64,000 nucleotides of DNA from Streptomyces noursei (GTDB taxonomy: Bacteria; Actinomycetota; Actinomycetes; Streptomycetales; Streptomycetaceae). The stretch spans positions 4,464,001-4,528,000 of the forward strand of contig NZ_CP070326.1 in NCBI RefSeq assembly GCF_016917755.1, read 5' to 3'. The notes under the pieces are model-generated. The model ran no database searches. It had not been told where the DNA came from and saw only the letters and a list, made by a program, of their open reading frames with translations. Positions 16,466 to 25,282 of the stretch are shown in pieces. Every line of letters begins with the position of its first letter. Within the stretch, counting starts at the first letter, position 1. The translations under genes and the position numbers were made by a program.

Positions 16466-16690
16466 ATGGTGAATGCGACTGTGCGTGAGTGGTACGAGGA
16501 GGAGGGGTGGGGGGTGCTCGACTCTGCTGAGACTCCGGGCGGGTGCTTCGGGCACTTCTCGGACATCGAGACGAGCGGGTTCCGCACGCTGTCGGCCGGG
16601 CAGCGGGTCGAGCTCGCATGGGAAGCCCCCGGCTTCCAGCAGGACGGGTACGACTACCGCGCGCTGCGCATCGTGCCCCGGCTCGACTGA
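16466..16690 (+). CDS. Divergent cold-shock-domain-like small protein
   Basis: The 74-residue protein starts at the ATG at 16466 (MVNATVREW). It follows the cold-shock domain plan: an initial strand, GWGVLDS in place of the usual GFGFI, CFGHFSDI in place of VFVHFS, and a final strand RALRIV. The aromatic RNA-binding positions are partly changed, so nucleic acid affinity may differ from classical Csp proteins. Length and pattern fit the small CspA-like group. It precedes recQ by about 120 bp on the same strand. Confidence 0.75.
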   Translation: MVNATVREWYEEEGWGVLDSAETPGGCFGHFSDIETSGFRTLSAGQRVELAWEAPGFQQDGYDYRALRIVPRLD

Positions 16691-16813
16691 CTCCCCTCCC
16701 TTCTCTCTCCCCCCCGATGTCGACGTCGGCGGCGACCGGCGGGGGTGGAGTTATCCACAGGGTCTGCGAGGGGTGGGGTGGAGCTCGTAGGCTTTCGGGG
16801 TGGTTGGGCCGAC

Positions 16814-18805
16814 GTGGGAGTGATCGTGGACGTGGACGTGGCGGCGGAAGGTGCCCTGGCGGGCGAGGCGGTGCAGGTGCTGCGCCGGGTGTTCGGGTAT
16901 GACGCGTTCCGCGGGGATCAGCAGGAGATCATCGAGCATGTGATCGGGGGCGGGGACGCGGTCGTCCTGATGCCCACCGGCGGCGGGAAGTCGCTGTGCT
17001 ACCAGATCCCGTCGCTGGTGCGGCCGGGCGTCGGGGTGGTGATCTCGCCGCTGATCGCGTTGATGCAGGACCAGGTCGATGCGCTGCGGGCGCTGGGGGT
17101 GCGGGCCGGGTTCCTCAATTCGACGCAGGACTTCGAGGAGCGGCGGCTGGTCGAGGCCGAGTTCCTGGCCGGGGAGCTGGATCTGCTGTATCTGGCGCCG
17201 GAGCGGCTGCGGGTCGAGCAGACGGTGCAGCTGCTGGACCGCGGGAAGATCTCGCTGTTCGCCATCGACGAGGCGCACTGTGTGGCGCAGTGGGGCCACG
17301 ACTTCCGGCCGGACTATCTGGCACTGTCGATGCTGCACGACCGCTGGCCGGACGTGCCGCGGATCGCGCTGACCGCGACGGCGACGCAGGCCACGCACAC
17401 CGAGATCACCTCCCGACTGCGGCTGGACGAGGCCCGGCACTTCGTGGCCAGCTTCGACCGGCCCAACATCCAGTACCGGATCGCGGCCAAGAGCGAGCCC
17501 AAGCGGCAGCTGCTGGACCTGCTCCGCGGGGAGCACTCCGGGGACGCCGGGATCGTGTACTGCCTGTCCCGGGCCTCGGTCGAGAAGACCGCGCAGTTCC
17601 TGGTGGACAACGGGATCGACGCGGTGCCGTACCACGCGGGGCTGGACGCCCGGGTGCGCGCGGAGAACCAGGCGCGGTTCCTGCGGGAGGACGGCGTGGT
17701 CGTCGTCGCCACCATCGCGTTCGGGATGGGCATCGACAAGCCCGACGTGCGGTTCGTGGCCCATCTGGACCTGCCGAAGTCGGTGGAGGGGTACTACCAG
17801 GAGACCGGGCGCGCGGGGCGGGACGGCCAGCCGTCCACGGCCTGGCTGGCGTACGGGCTGCAGGACGTGGTGCAGCAGCGGAAGATGATCGACGGGTCGG
17901 AGGGGGACGACGCGCACCGGCGCCGCCTGTCCGCCCACCTGGACGCGATGCTGGCACTGTGCGAGACGGTGGCGTGCCGGCGGGTGCGGCTGCTGGCGTA
18001 CTTCGGCCAGGAGAGCACCCCGTGCGGCAACTGCGACACGTGCCTCACGCCGCCGGAGACCTGGGACGGGACGGTGCCGGCGCAGAAGCTGCTGTCGACG
18101 GTCGTGCGGCTCAAGCGCGAGCGGGGGCAGAAGTTCGGGGCGGGCCAGCTCATCGACATCCTGCTCGGGCGGAAGACCGCCAAGGTCATCCAGTTCGATC
18201 ATGACGCGCTGAGCGTCTTCGGCATCGGCGAGGACCTGCGCGAGGCCGAATGGCGGGGCGTGGTGCGGCAGTTGCTCGCCCAGGCACTGCTGGCCGTGGA
18301 GGGCGACTACGGGACGCTGGTGCTCACCGAGAAGAGCGGTGAGGTGCTGCGCGGCCAGCGCGAGGTGCCGATGCGGCGGGAGCCGGAGAAGCCGGCGCGG
18401 GCGGCCAAGGCGAAGGCCAAGGGCAAGCGGGCGCCGGTGGACCTGCCGGAGGAGGCGCTGCCGGTCTTCGAGGCGCTGCGCGGCTGGCGCGGGCGTACGG
18501 CCAAGGAGCAGGGCGTTCCCGCGTATGTGATCTTCCATGACGCGACGCTGCGGGAGATCGCGGTGACGCGGCCGACGAGCATCGCCGAGCTGGGCACGAT
18601 CAGCGGAGTCGGCGAGAACAAGCTCGCCAAGTACGGGGAGCCGATTCTGGAGGTGCTGACCGGAGGCGGCACGGCGGACGAGGGCACGGACGAGGGGACG
18701 ATCGCGCGGGCGTCGGGGACGGCCGGGGCAGCGGCGGCAGCGGCAGCGGCGGGAGTCGAGGAGGACGAGGTGCTGCCGGAGCCGCCGGACGACATCGACT
18801 GGTGA
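16814..18805 (+). CDS. recQ: ATP-dependent DNA helicase RecQ
   Basis: The protein (663 residues from GTG at 16814; nearby GTG codons at 16820 and 16826 or an ATG-equivalent further upstream are possible) has the RecQ layout. Helicase motifs include RGDQQEIIEHV, walker A MPTGGGKSLCYQ, DEAH box FAIDEAHCVAQWGHD, TATATQAT and QETGRAGRDGQ. A zinc-binding RQC region follows with the Cys set CRRVRLLAYFGQ and CGNCDTC, then a winged helix. A C-terminal HRDC domain (ALRGWRGRTAKEQGVPAYVI) precedes an Ala-rich, acidic tail. It unwinds DNA with 3'-5' polarity in recombinational repair. It ends 23 bp from the convergent kinase gene. Confidence 0.95.
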   Translation: MGVIVDVDVAAEGALAGEAVQVLRRVFGYDAFRGDQQEIIEHVIGGGDAVVLMPTGGGKSLCYQIPSLVRPGVGVVISPLIALMQDQVDALRALGVRAGFLNSTQDFEERRLVEAEFLAGELDLLYLAPERLRVEQTVQLLDRGKISLFAIDEAHCVAQWGHDFRPDYLALSMLHDRWPDVPRIALTATATQATHTEITSRLRLDEARHFVASFDRPNIQYRIAAKSEPKRQLLDLLRGEHSGDAGIVYCLSRASVEKTAQFLVDNGIDAVPYHAGLDARVRAENQARFLREDGVVVVATIAFGMGIDKPDVRFVAHLDLPKSVEGYYQETGRAGRDGQPSTAWLAYGLQDVVQQRKMIDGSEGDDAHRRRLSAHLDAMLALCETVACRRVRLLAYFGQESTPCGNCDTCLTPPETWDGTVPAQKLLSTVVRLKRERGQKFGAGQLIDILLGRKTAKVIQFDHDALSVFGIGEDLREAEWRGVVRQLLAQALLAVEGDYGTLVLTEKSGEVLRGQREVPMRREPEKPARAAKAKAKGKRAPVDLPEEALPVFEALRGWRGRTAKEQGVPAYVIFHDATLREIAVTRPTSIAELGTISGVGENKLAKYGEPILEVLTGGGTADEGTDEGTIARASGTAGAAAAAAAAGVEEDEVLPEPPDDIDW

Positions 18806-18828
18806 GGGGCGGCGCCGGCGGCCCGCGG

Positions 18829-20112
18829 CTAGGGCGTGTCCGGCGGGGGCTGGGGCGGGAAGGTCAGGACGGCGCGGGCGCCGCCGTCGGGGGCGTTGCC
18901 GAAGTGCAGGTCGGTGCCGAGGACGGCGGCCTGTCCGACGGCGATGGTCAGACCCAGGCCGTGCCCCCTGCCCCGGCCGGGGGCGTCGGTGCGGAAGCGC
19001 TGCGGGCCGTGGTGCAGCAGTTCGTCGGGATAGCCGGGGCCGTGGTCGCGGACCTCGATGGTGGGGGTGCCGCCGGGCGGGGCGTCGACGGTGACGGTGA
19101 CCGGGGGCCGGCCGTGCCGGTGGGCGTTGAGGACGAGGTTGGCGAGGATGCGGTCCAGGCGGCGCCGGTCGGTCTCGACGACCGTGTCGGCGCGGATCCG
19201 CACGTCGGCTTCGAGGCCGGTGGCGCGTACGGAGCGCAGCACCAGCGGGCCCAGTTCGTAGGCGGCGAGGTCGGCGTGTTCGATGCCGCAGTCCAGTCGG
19301 GAGATCTCCAGCAGGTCCTCGGTGAGCCGGTGCAGGGCGCGCAGCCGGTCGTTGATCATCTCCTTGGGGCGGCCCTCCGGGAGGAGGGCGGCGGAGGCGA
19401 GGATGCCGGTGAGCGGGGTGCGCAGTTCGTGGGCCACATCGGCGGTGAAGCGCTGCTCGGCCTGGAGGCGGCTCTGGAGGGTGGCGGCCATGGAGTCCAG
19501 GGCGGCTGCCACGGCGGCCAGCTCGTCCTGTGCCGCGCGCCCGCCGCGCGGGCTTCGACCTGCGGTTTCGCCGACCCTGGCGTCCAGGTCCCCGGCGCTG
19601 ATCCGGCGGGCGACGGCCGCTGTGCTGGTCAGCCGGCGGCTGATGTGCCGGGCCAGGAAGAGGCCGGCCGCCGCGACGGCCGCGGCGGCGAGCACGGCCG
19701 AGCCCCAGATCGCGGTGTCGAACTTGTCCAGGGTCCAGCGGGTGTTCCCGTAGGGCGACCAGACGGCCATGATCTGGTCGCCGGCGGGCGCCGCCGCCCA
19801 CATGACGGGCCGTCCGCGATAGCTGCCGACCATGCTGCCGCGCCGTCCCTTGCGCACCAACTTCCTTAGCGCATCGGGGAGTTCGGGCGGGTCAAGGACG
19901 GAGTTGATGCCTTCGCGCGAGGTGCCGTACTCGAAGAGGTCCAGGGCGGTGTCGAGGTCGGCGCGGGTCTCCTTGCGGACCTGGCCGACGGTCTGGCGGG
20001 CCACCGCGTTGTGGACGAGCACGCCGAGGACGGCGGCGACCGCGCAGCACACCGCCGTCACGGTCAGCGAGATCTTCCAGCGCAGGGAGACGGCGGGGCG
20101 GGGGCGCCTCAC
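18829..20112 (-). CDS. Membrane sensor histidine kinase
   Basis: The GTG at 20112 overlaps the lipoprotein stop (GTGA), giving 427 residues. Transmembrane helices lie at about 14-34 and 134-154 and enclose an extracytoplasmic sensor domain of about 100 residues. HAMP (about 155-205), the phospho-acceptor site FTADVAHELRTPLTG (His228), the N box NLVLNAHRHG and the G boxes DHGPGYPDE and GHGLGLTI follow. All key residues are present, so it should be active. No response regulator is encoded beside it, which is unusual. Coupling to the lipoprotein suggests that the lipoprotein modulates its signal, as CseA does in the sigE system. Confidence 0.9.
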   Translation of the reverse strand: MRRPRPAVSLRWKISLTVTAVCCAVAAVLGVLVHNAVARQTVGQVRKETRADLDTALDLFEYGTSREGINSVLDPPELPDALRKLVRKGRRGSMVGSYRGRPVMWAAAPAGDQIMAVWSPYGNTRWTLDKFDTAIWGSAVLAAAAVAAAGLFLARHISRRLTSTAAVARRISAGDLDARVGETAGRSPRGGRAAQDELAAVAAALDSMAATLQSRLQAEQRFTADVAHELRTPLTGILASAALLPEGRPKEMINDRLRALHRLTEDLLEISRLDCGIEHADLAAYELGPLVLRSVRATGLEADVRIRADTVVETDRRRLDRILANLVLNAHRHGRPPVTVTVDAPPGGTPTIEVRDHGPGYPDELLHHGPQRFRTDAPGRGRGHGLGLTIAVGQAAVLGTDLHFGNAPDGGARAVLTFPPQPPPDTP

Positions 20113-20870
20113 GGGGGATTCCCGGCGAAGCCGACGGCGGGGGCGGGGAGCGGTGCGGGGGCCGGCGAGGAGGGCTGGCCCTTGCGGGCCACGTCGAGGG
20201 TGAGGTCCCACAGGCCCATGGAGCGGCCGTCCCAGACGTAGTCGGTGACGCTGACATAGCGCGGGTCCTTGGTGGGTTCGCGGATCGCGAGGTGACCGGC
20301 CGCGAGCTCGACGCCGGCCAGTACGCCGCGCAGGGCGAGGATCCTGGTGACCACCGCGTGCCGGACGGCGTAGACGCGCAGCTCGCTGGTGCGGCGGTCG
20401 AGGTCGACGACGGCGATCAGGTCGGGCTTGCCGTCGTCGGTGAGGTCGTGCAGCTCCGGGCGGCGCACGGAGTCGGGGCGGGGCGGGGTGCCGCCGGAGG
20501 AGGTGAAGTCCGCGTCGAGGACGGTCAGCGGGTCGACGTCGGCCATGGTGCCGCTGGGGATGCGGGGGAGGGCGGGGAGCGGCTTGAGGGCGGCCGGGTT
20601 CTCGTTCTCGCGCAGCGGGGCGGGCGAGTGCTGCGGCCAGAGGGCCAGCGGCGCGTTCACCCGGCGGGCCCGGCCCTCGTCCTTGAGGCCCTCGGGGCTG
20701 GCGCACCCGGCGAGGAGGGCCGGGGGGAGGAGCGCGAGGGCCAGCGCGAGCGGCGCGGCGAAGGCACGCGGGACGGGCGCCGGGGTGCGCGGGCGGGCGG
20801 CCGGCGCGCGTCCTGCGGGACGGAGCGCGGGACGGGAGGCGGGGCGAACGATGGGTCGAAATAGGGACAT
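20109..20870 (-). CDS. Lipoprotein with FG-GAP-like motif, partner of the sensor kinase
   Basis: The 253-residue protein has an unusually long Arg/Pro-rich N-terminus (about 1-37), a hydrophobic stretch and a lipobox LLAGC (Cys near 56), so it should be lipid-anchored outside the membrane. The mature part contains DLTDDGKPDLIAVVDLD, a Ca-binding FG-GAP/VCBS-like element, followed by beta-type sequence (ELRVYAVRHAVVTRIL). The ATG at 20870 has GGTCAGG upstream; no alternative start codon precedes the lipobox closely. It is translationally coupled to the kinase. The C-terminus is Pro/Ala-rich. The function is inferred from the pairing only. Confidence 0.75.
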   Translation of the reverse strand: MSLFRPIVRPASRPALRPAGRAPAARPRTPAPVPRAFAAPLALALALLPPALLAGCASPEGLKDEGRARRVNAPLALWPQHSPAPLRENENPAALKPLPALPRIPSGTMADVDPLTVLDADFTSSGGTPPRPDSVRRPELHDLTDDGKPDLIAVVDLDRRTSELRVYAVRHAVVTRILALRGVLAGVELAAGHLAIREPTKDPRYVSVTDYVWDGRSMGLWDLTLDVARKGQPSSPAPAPLPAPAVGFAGNPP

Positions 20871-21036
20871 AGCCTGACCAAGTTACCCAAGGCGGGGGGC
20901 TCGGGAATCTTCGGGACGGCCGTTCCGGCGGTGTGCGCGGATGGTTGGGCCGGGTGGCGGGCCGGACGGGGCCCGGGCGGGACGGTGGCCCGGGCGGCGG
21001 GCGGCGGGCGGGGGCGAAGGCCGAGGGCGACGCACC

Positions 21037-21075
21037 CGTACGACCGGTCCGTACGACCGGTCCGTACGACCGGTC
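21037..21075. repeat. Three tandem 13-bp repeats
   Basis: The unit CGTACGACCGGTC occurs three times in direct succession, each containing the palindromes GTAC and ACCGGT. It lies in the 359-bp gap between the divergent lipoprotein and small-protein genes. The rest of that gap holds only a likely promoter region upstream of 21230. Confidence 0.85.
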
Positions 21076-21229
21076 CGTGCGGCAGTCCGGCGGCTCCGTC
21101 ACACGACTGTCCGGAGAGGTGGGGCTGACTGTTACACAACCTACGGATCACCGTTATCGACCCTCCGTAGCGTGCTCTCACGTACCGCATCCCCGGGCAG
21201 CCGCCGGCCGCCCCCGTCGAGGAGTCTCC

Positions 21230-21514
21230 ATGCGTGGTCCGCACCGCTCCGTGATCCGTTCCGCCACCGTCGCGACCGGTGCGCTGGCCGTCATGCTGCT
21301 CCCCTCGGGCGCCGCATTCGCCGCCGACACCATGGCCCCGACGGAGAGCCGGACGTCGATCATCCTCCCCGACGAGGGGCTGGCCGGGCTCGCGGAGAAG
21401 GCCGAGCACCTGCCGAAGGCGGGCCTCATCGGTGGCGCCGCCGCGCTGGGCGCGGTCGGCGTGGGCATCGCGCTGCAGCGCCGCCGGCAGGAGTCCGCGG
21501 AGCGGGCGCACTGA
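21230..21514 (+). CDS. Small secreted, C-terminally membrane-anchored protein
   Basis: The 94-residue protein starts at an ATG behind GAGGAG. A signal peptide (about 1-34, ending GAAFA-A) is followed by a short polar segment of about 25 residues. The end has the form of a sorting signal: LPKAG, a hydrophobic stretch (LIGGAAALGAVGVGIAL) and an Arg-rich tail QRRRQ. It might be anchored by a simple membrane helix or be a non-standard sortase substrate. The stop codon lies in the first unit of an 18-bp repeat array. The family is not recognised. Confidence 0.72.
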   Translation: MRGPHRSVIRSATVATGALAVMLLPSGAAFAADTMAPTESRTSIILPDEGLAGLAEKAEHLPKAGLIGGAAALGAVGVGIALQRRRQESAERAH

Positions 21515-21581
21515 CCACACCGGCCGCACTGACCACACCGGCCGCACCGACCACACCGGTCGCACCGACCACACCGGTCGC
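21510..21581. repeat. Four tandem 18-bp repeats at the stop codon
   Basis: The unit ACTGACCACACCGGCCGC, with two substituted copies, is repeated four times from 21510. The TGA of the small protein gene lies in the first unit. In the next reading frame the array would encode (TTPAAL)n, so a frameshift would add a Thr/Pro tail. Confidence 0.9.
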
Positions 21582-21590
21582 ACCGGCCGC

Positions 21591-22586
21591 CTAGGCCCCG
21601 TCGTCGCCGACGGACCGGTCGCCTCCTCCCCCGGCCAGGTGCTGCACCTCTCCGTAGGCCGGTACTTCCCCGTACACCGGCCCCCCGCCGATGCCGTACC
21701 CGGGCGACGCACCGCCGCCGTCCGCCGGCGACTCCCCCGTGCCACCCCCTGACGCCGCGCCGGCCCGGATCGCGTCCGCCGCCGCGCAGGCCGCCCCCAG
21801 GGCCGTACGGAACAGCAGCGAGCCGGTGCTGATGCGGCGCACGCCGAGGTCGGCCAGCCGGCGGACGGTGTGCCGGCCGGGCGCGAAGAGGATGTTCAGC
21901 GGTGCGGCGACGGCGCGGACGAGCACCGTGATGTCCGCGTCGGCGGTGACGCCCGGTACGAAGACGCCGTCCGCGCCGGCGGCCACATAGACCTCCGCGC
22001 GGGCGAGCGCCTCCGACAGCGGCGGCGGACTGTCCACCAGCCAGTGGGTGTCGATCCGGGCGTTGACGAAGAGGCCCGGGGTGCGCTCCTTCACCGCCGC
22101 GATCAACTCGGCCTGGTGGGAGGGGTCCTGCAGCCCTCCGCCGCCGGGCAGCCCGTCCTCCAGGTTGATCCCCGCCGCGCCGTGGCGCGCCAACTCGGCC
22201 GCCAGGTCGGCGACATGGCCGGGCCCGCCGCCGAATCCGCCCTCGATGTCGACGGTGTACGGGCAGGGCAGCCGGCCCGCGAGCCGGCGCGCCAGGGCGA
22301 GGGTGGCGGCCCGGACCTCGGGGCGGCCCTCGCCGTCCGGGTAGCCGTGCGCGGCGGCGACGCCCAGGCTCGTGGTGCCGATCGCGGGGTGTCCGGCGTT
22401 GGCGAGGGCGACGGCCGAGGCGCTGTCCCAGGCGTTGGGGAGCAGCAGCGGACGGCCGGGGGCGTGGTGCAGGGCCCGGAACTCATGAAAGACGGCGGAG
22501 ACGGCGTCGTCCGGAGTGCGGGAGGCGGCGGGGTGCGGGACCGGCCGCGGCGTGGCGTCCCTGTGCTGGTGCGGGTCACTGGTCAT
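21591..22586 (-). CDS. Isocitrate lyase/PEP mutase superfamily protein
   Basis: The 331-residue protein starts at the ATG at 22586. The (beta/alpha)8 core shows LLLPNAWDSASAVALANAG, PYTVDIEGGFG (metal-binding Asp/Glu), GINLEDGLPGG and FVNARID, all typical of the PEP mutase/2-methylisocitrate lyase group of C-C or P-C bond enzymes. The exact reaction is unknown. The C-terminal 50 residues are Gly-rich with a repeated YGEV element and lie beyond the usual domain. It is divergent from an ArsR-like regulator with only 63 bp between the starts, so mutual control is likely. Confidence 0.85.
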   Translation of the reverse strand: MTSDPHQHRDATPRPVPHPAASRTPDDAVSAVFHEFRALHHAPGRPLLLPNAWDSASAVALANAGHPAIGTTSLGVAAAHGYPDGEGRPEVRAATLALARRLAGRLPCPYTVDIEGGFGGGPGHVADLAAELARHGAAGINLEDGLPGGGGLQDPSHQAELIAAVKERTPGLFVNARIDTHWLVDSPPPLSEALARAEVYVAAGADGVFVPGVTADADITVLVRAVAAPLNILFAPGRHTVRRLADLGVRRISTGSLLFRTALGAACAAADAIRAGAASGGGTGESPADGGGASPGYGIGGGPVYGEVPAYGEVQHLAGGGGDRSVGDDGA

Positions 22587-22649
22587 GCGGGCACCGTAGG
22601 GCGATGACGTATCGGTGGTGGCCGAAGTGTCGCGGCGGACAATGGAGCC

Positions 22650-23492
22650 ATGACGTCGGCGAAGCGGACATCGGAACGGGCACCGGCCGCCGCACCGGAA
22701 CGTGCGGAGCCCCGGGGGTGGGATCCCGGGCGGCGGGCGGCGGCCGGGACGGCGTCGGCGCGGCCGGGGCCCCCGGTGGCCCCCGACCACAGCCATGAGC
22801 TGTCCCGGTTGGCCGCGCTGCTGGCGGACCGCACCCGGGCCGCGTTCTGCCTGGCGCTGCTCGACGGGCGGGCCTGGACGGCCGGCGAACTCGCCGCCTA
22901 CGCGCGGGTGGCGCCCTCGACGGCCAGCGAGCACCTGTCCCGGCTGATCGACGGCGGGCTGCTCGTCGAGCGGCGGCAGGGCCGGCACCGCTACGTCCAG
23001 CTCGCCGGGCCGCGCGTCGCCGAGCTGCTGGAGTCGGTGACCGCCCACCTCGACCCGCCGGCAACGGCACCGCGCGGACTGCGGGCGGCCACCGCGTCGG
23101 CGGCGCTGGCCCGCGGCCGCACCTGTTACGACCACCTGGCCGGGCGGCTCGGCGTCGCCCTCACCGACGCCATGGCCGTCCGCGGCCTGCTGGACCAGGA
23201 CGGCGGTTTCGCGCTCACCGACACCGGCCGGGAGTGGTTCGAGGGCGCGCTGGGGATCCCGTCCGACGCGCTGCGCGCCGGCCGCCGCCCGCAGGCCCGG
23301 GGCTGCCTGGACTGGACCGAGCGCCGTCAGCACCTCGCCGGCACGGCCGGCGCGCGGCTGTGCGAACGACTGCTGGAACGGCGCTGGATCCGCCGGATCG
23401 GGACCGGGCGGGCGGTCCGCCTCACCCCGGAGGGCACCACCGCCCTGCGGGAGCTGCTGGGGCTCGACGAGGAGGCGGCGGGGCTGGTGTGA
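22650..23492 (+). CDS. ArsR-family winged-helix regulator
   Basis: The 280-residue protein has a disordered N-terminus (about 1-45) and then an ArsR-type DNA-binding domain: LSRLAALLADRTRAAFCLAL, WTAGELAAYARVAPSTASEH as the helix-turn-helix, and the wing LLVERRQGRHRYVQLAG. A second, longer C-terminal domain (about 130-280) ends in LTPEGTTALRELLGL, a layout common in metal-independent ArsR proteins of Streptomyces. No Cys metal site is visible. A GGAG lies close to the ATG. It is divergent from the PEP-mutase-family gene, its likely target. Confidence 0.85.
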   Translation: MTSAKRTSERAPAAAPERAEPRGWDPGRRAAAGTASARPGPPVAPDHSHELSRLAALLADRTRAAFCLALLDGRAWTAGELAAYARVAPSTASEHLSRLIDGGLLVERRQGRHRYVQLAGPRVAELLESVTAHLDPPATAPRGLRAATASAALARGRTCYDHLAGRLGVALTDAMAVRGLLDQDGGFALTDTGREWFEGALGIPSDALRAGRRPQARGCLDWTERRQHLAGTAGARLCERLLERRWIRRIGTGRAVRLTPEGTTALRELLGLDEEAAGLV

Positions 23493-23535
23493 CGGGCGGC
23501 AACTCCCGCGGTCGGGCCGGCCGGGGCCCGCGGGC

Positions 23536-24984
23536 TCAGCAGCGGTCCCCGCCCCCGGGGTGGCCCACCCGCGCGTAGAGGGTGATCCGCGCCCCGGGCA
23601 CCGCCGCGCTGCGGCAGACCGCGAACGCCGAACGCAGCGTGGCCCGTTTGGCCAGCTCCTGGTCGCTGGTGTCGAGCGGCTGCCCGGCCGGATCGCCGGC
23701 GACCACGATCCGACGACTGGTCAGCATCCGGTCGCGGATCTCGTCGCCCGACACCTCCGTCCCGTAGAGGCTGTGGGACGCCACCGGGCTCCGCTCCAGG
23801 GCCAGATCGCGCAGTCCCCGGAAGTCGTGCGGCCGGGTCGCGCGCCAGATCCGGCGGCGGGACGGCGTGAAGAGCAGCCCGTCGCCCGGCTCGGACATCC
23901 GGCGGACGGCCTGCGCGATCGCGGTCACGTCGTCGTCCCGGCTGTCCGGGCTGCGCAGGTGGACATCCACGGGTAGCAGCGCGGCCAGCGCCAGCGCCAC
24001 CGCGGCCGGCCACCGCAGCCGCCGGCCGCGGGTCCCGCCCGCCGCGCCGGCCGGCCGCAGCAGTCGGGCCAGCGCGGCGCCGGCGAGCAGCGCGAAGCCG
24101 ACGACGTAGTAGAGGACGTAGCGGTCCACGTAGGCGGGCTCGACGTTCGACAGGAGCAGCAGCAGGGCCGTGGGGAGGAGCAGCAGCGGGAGGCCGAGGG
24201 CACGCAGGCCGATCGGGCCGCGGGAGAGCACCGGGACGCGGGCGCAGAGCGCGCCGAGCGCGGCGAGCAGGGCGAAGGTGAGGAGCTGCACCGGGTCCGG
24301 CCACATGAGCCAGCTGATCTGCGCCGACTGGCGGGTGCTGAAGACGGCGACGGGGGCGAGCAGCACCAGGACGGCGCCGGCCGCGCACGTCCAGGACCGC
24401 CGGTCGCGGCGGGGCAGCCGGGCCAGGACCACGGCGGCGCCGTGCGCGGGCAGCGCCAGTGCCGCGAACTCGTGCAGCAGACAGGCGCACAGCATCAGCC
24501 CGGTGTAGCCCAGCCACCGCGCGCGGCACGGCCGGGACACGGCCAGGACCAGCAGGTACGACGCCCAGACGACCAGCGCGCAGACCGCCGCGTACGAGCG
24601 GCCCTCCTGCGCGTAGCGCTGGACGACCGGGACCAGCGCGAAGGTCAGCCCCGAGCACAGCCCGGCGCGCCGGCCGACCAGGCGCTGCCCCAGCAGGGCC
24701 ACCCCGGCCGCGGCGGCGGTCATGGCCGCGACGGACGGCAGCCGCAGGCCGATCACCGCGCCGAGGGCGTCGCCGAGGGTGACGTCGTAGACGGCGAACC
24801 AGCAGTGCATCAGCGCGTAGTACAGGCCGTGCACGCAGTCGACGTGCAGCAGCGTCGCCCCCAGGTCGGGCAGGCCGCGGTGCGCCATGTCGTAGGTGAC
24901 CGCCTCGTCCCGCCAGACGGCGTCCTGGCGGCGGATCCCCCACGCGCCCAGGAACAGCATCAGCCCCGCGGGCCCCAGCACCAC
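23536..24984 (-). CDS. Membrane glycosyltransferase, GT39/ArnT-like
   Basis: The protein (482 residues from GTG at 24984) has about ten hydrophobic segments. Near the N-terminus is the family motif WRDEAVTYDMAHR, with acidic residues in the first extracellular loop, as in dolichol-phosphate-mannose-type glycosyltransferases (PF13231). RYAQEGRSYAAVCALVVWASY and VDRYVLYYVVGFALL are also typical. A soluble C-terminal domain of about 150 residues follows. It probably transfers a sugar from a polyprenyl phosphate outside the membrane. The open frame runs about 60 codons further upstream without an ATG or GTG. It is convergent with the ArsR gene. Confidence 0.8.
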   Translation of the reverse strand: MVLGPAGLMLFLGAWGIRRQDAVWRDEAVTYDMAHRGLPDLGATLLHVDCVHGLYYALMHCWFAVYDVTLGDALGAVIGLRLPSVAAMTAAAAGVALLGQRLVGRRAGLCSGLTFALVPVVQRYAQEGRSYAAVCALVVWASYLLVLAVSRPCRARWLGYTGLMLCACLLHEFAALALPAHGAAVVLARLPRRDRRSWTCAAGAVLVLLAPVAVFSTRQSAQISWLMWPDPVQLLTFALLAALGALCARVPVLSRGPIGLRALGLPLLLLPTALLLLLSNVEPAYVDRYVLYYVVGFALLAGAALARLLRPAGAAGGTRGRRLRWPAAVALALAALLPVDVHLRSPDSRDDDVTAIAQAVRRMSEPGDGLLFTPSRRRIWRATRPHDFRGLRDLALERSPVASHSLYGTEVSGDEIRDRMLTSRRIVVAGDPAGQPLDTSDQELAKRATLRSAFAVCRSAAVPGARITLYARVGHPGGGDRC

Positions 24985-25221
24985 CGCGCTCCGCGCGGCC
25001 CGTGCCGGGCGGGCGGCGGCGAGGAACCCGGCGGCGGCAGCGGAGGGGTGCGGCGGGAACGCGAGGGCCGCCCCGGCTCCGGCGGACGACGGTAATGCCC
25101 GGGTCGCCGGGTGCGGCTGCGACGGCTGGTGCGGCTGCGGCGCTTGCGACGCGTCGATGGCGGGCTCCGGTCACCTCGGGGGGCAGCGCGGCCGGACGGC
25201 CGCCGGGCGAACAGGCGAAAC

Positions 25222-25270
25222 GGCCGGACCTCCGGAGGGATGCTAGCCATCCTCCCGGCGGTCCGGCCGT
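25222..25270 (-). terminator. Long terminator hairpin after the D,D-carboxypeptidase gene
   Basis: The outer arms CGGCCGGACC (25222-25231) and GGTCCGGCCG (25261-25270) are perfect, and inner sequences around CTAG pair further. It lies 12 bp beyond the stop of the minus-strand carboxypeptidase gene. Confidence 0.85.
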
Positions 25271-25282
25271 CATGCCGTCATC

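Noticed and set aside
18829..21102. A 757-residue kinase fused to upstream sequence
   Set aside because: The extra N-terminus overlaps the lipoprotein gene in another frame; the GTG at 20112 with GTGA overlap is the sensible start.
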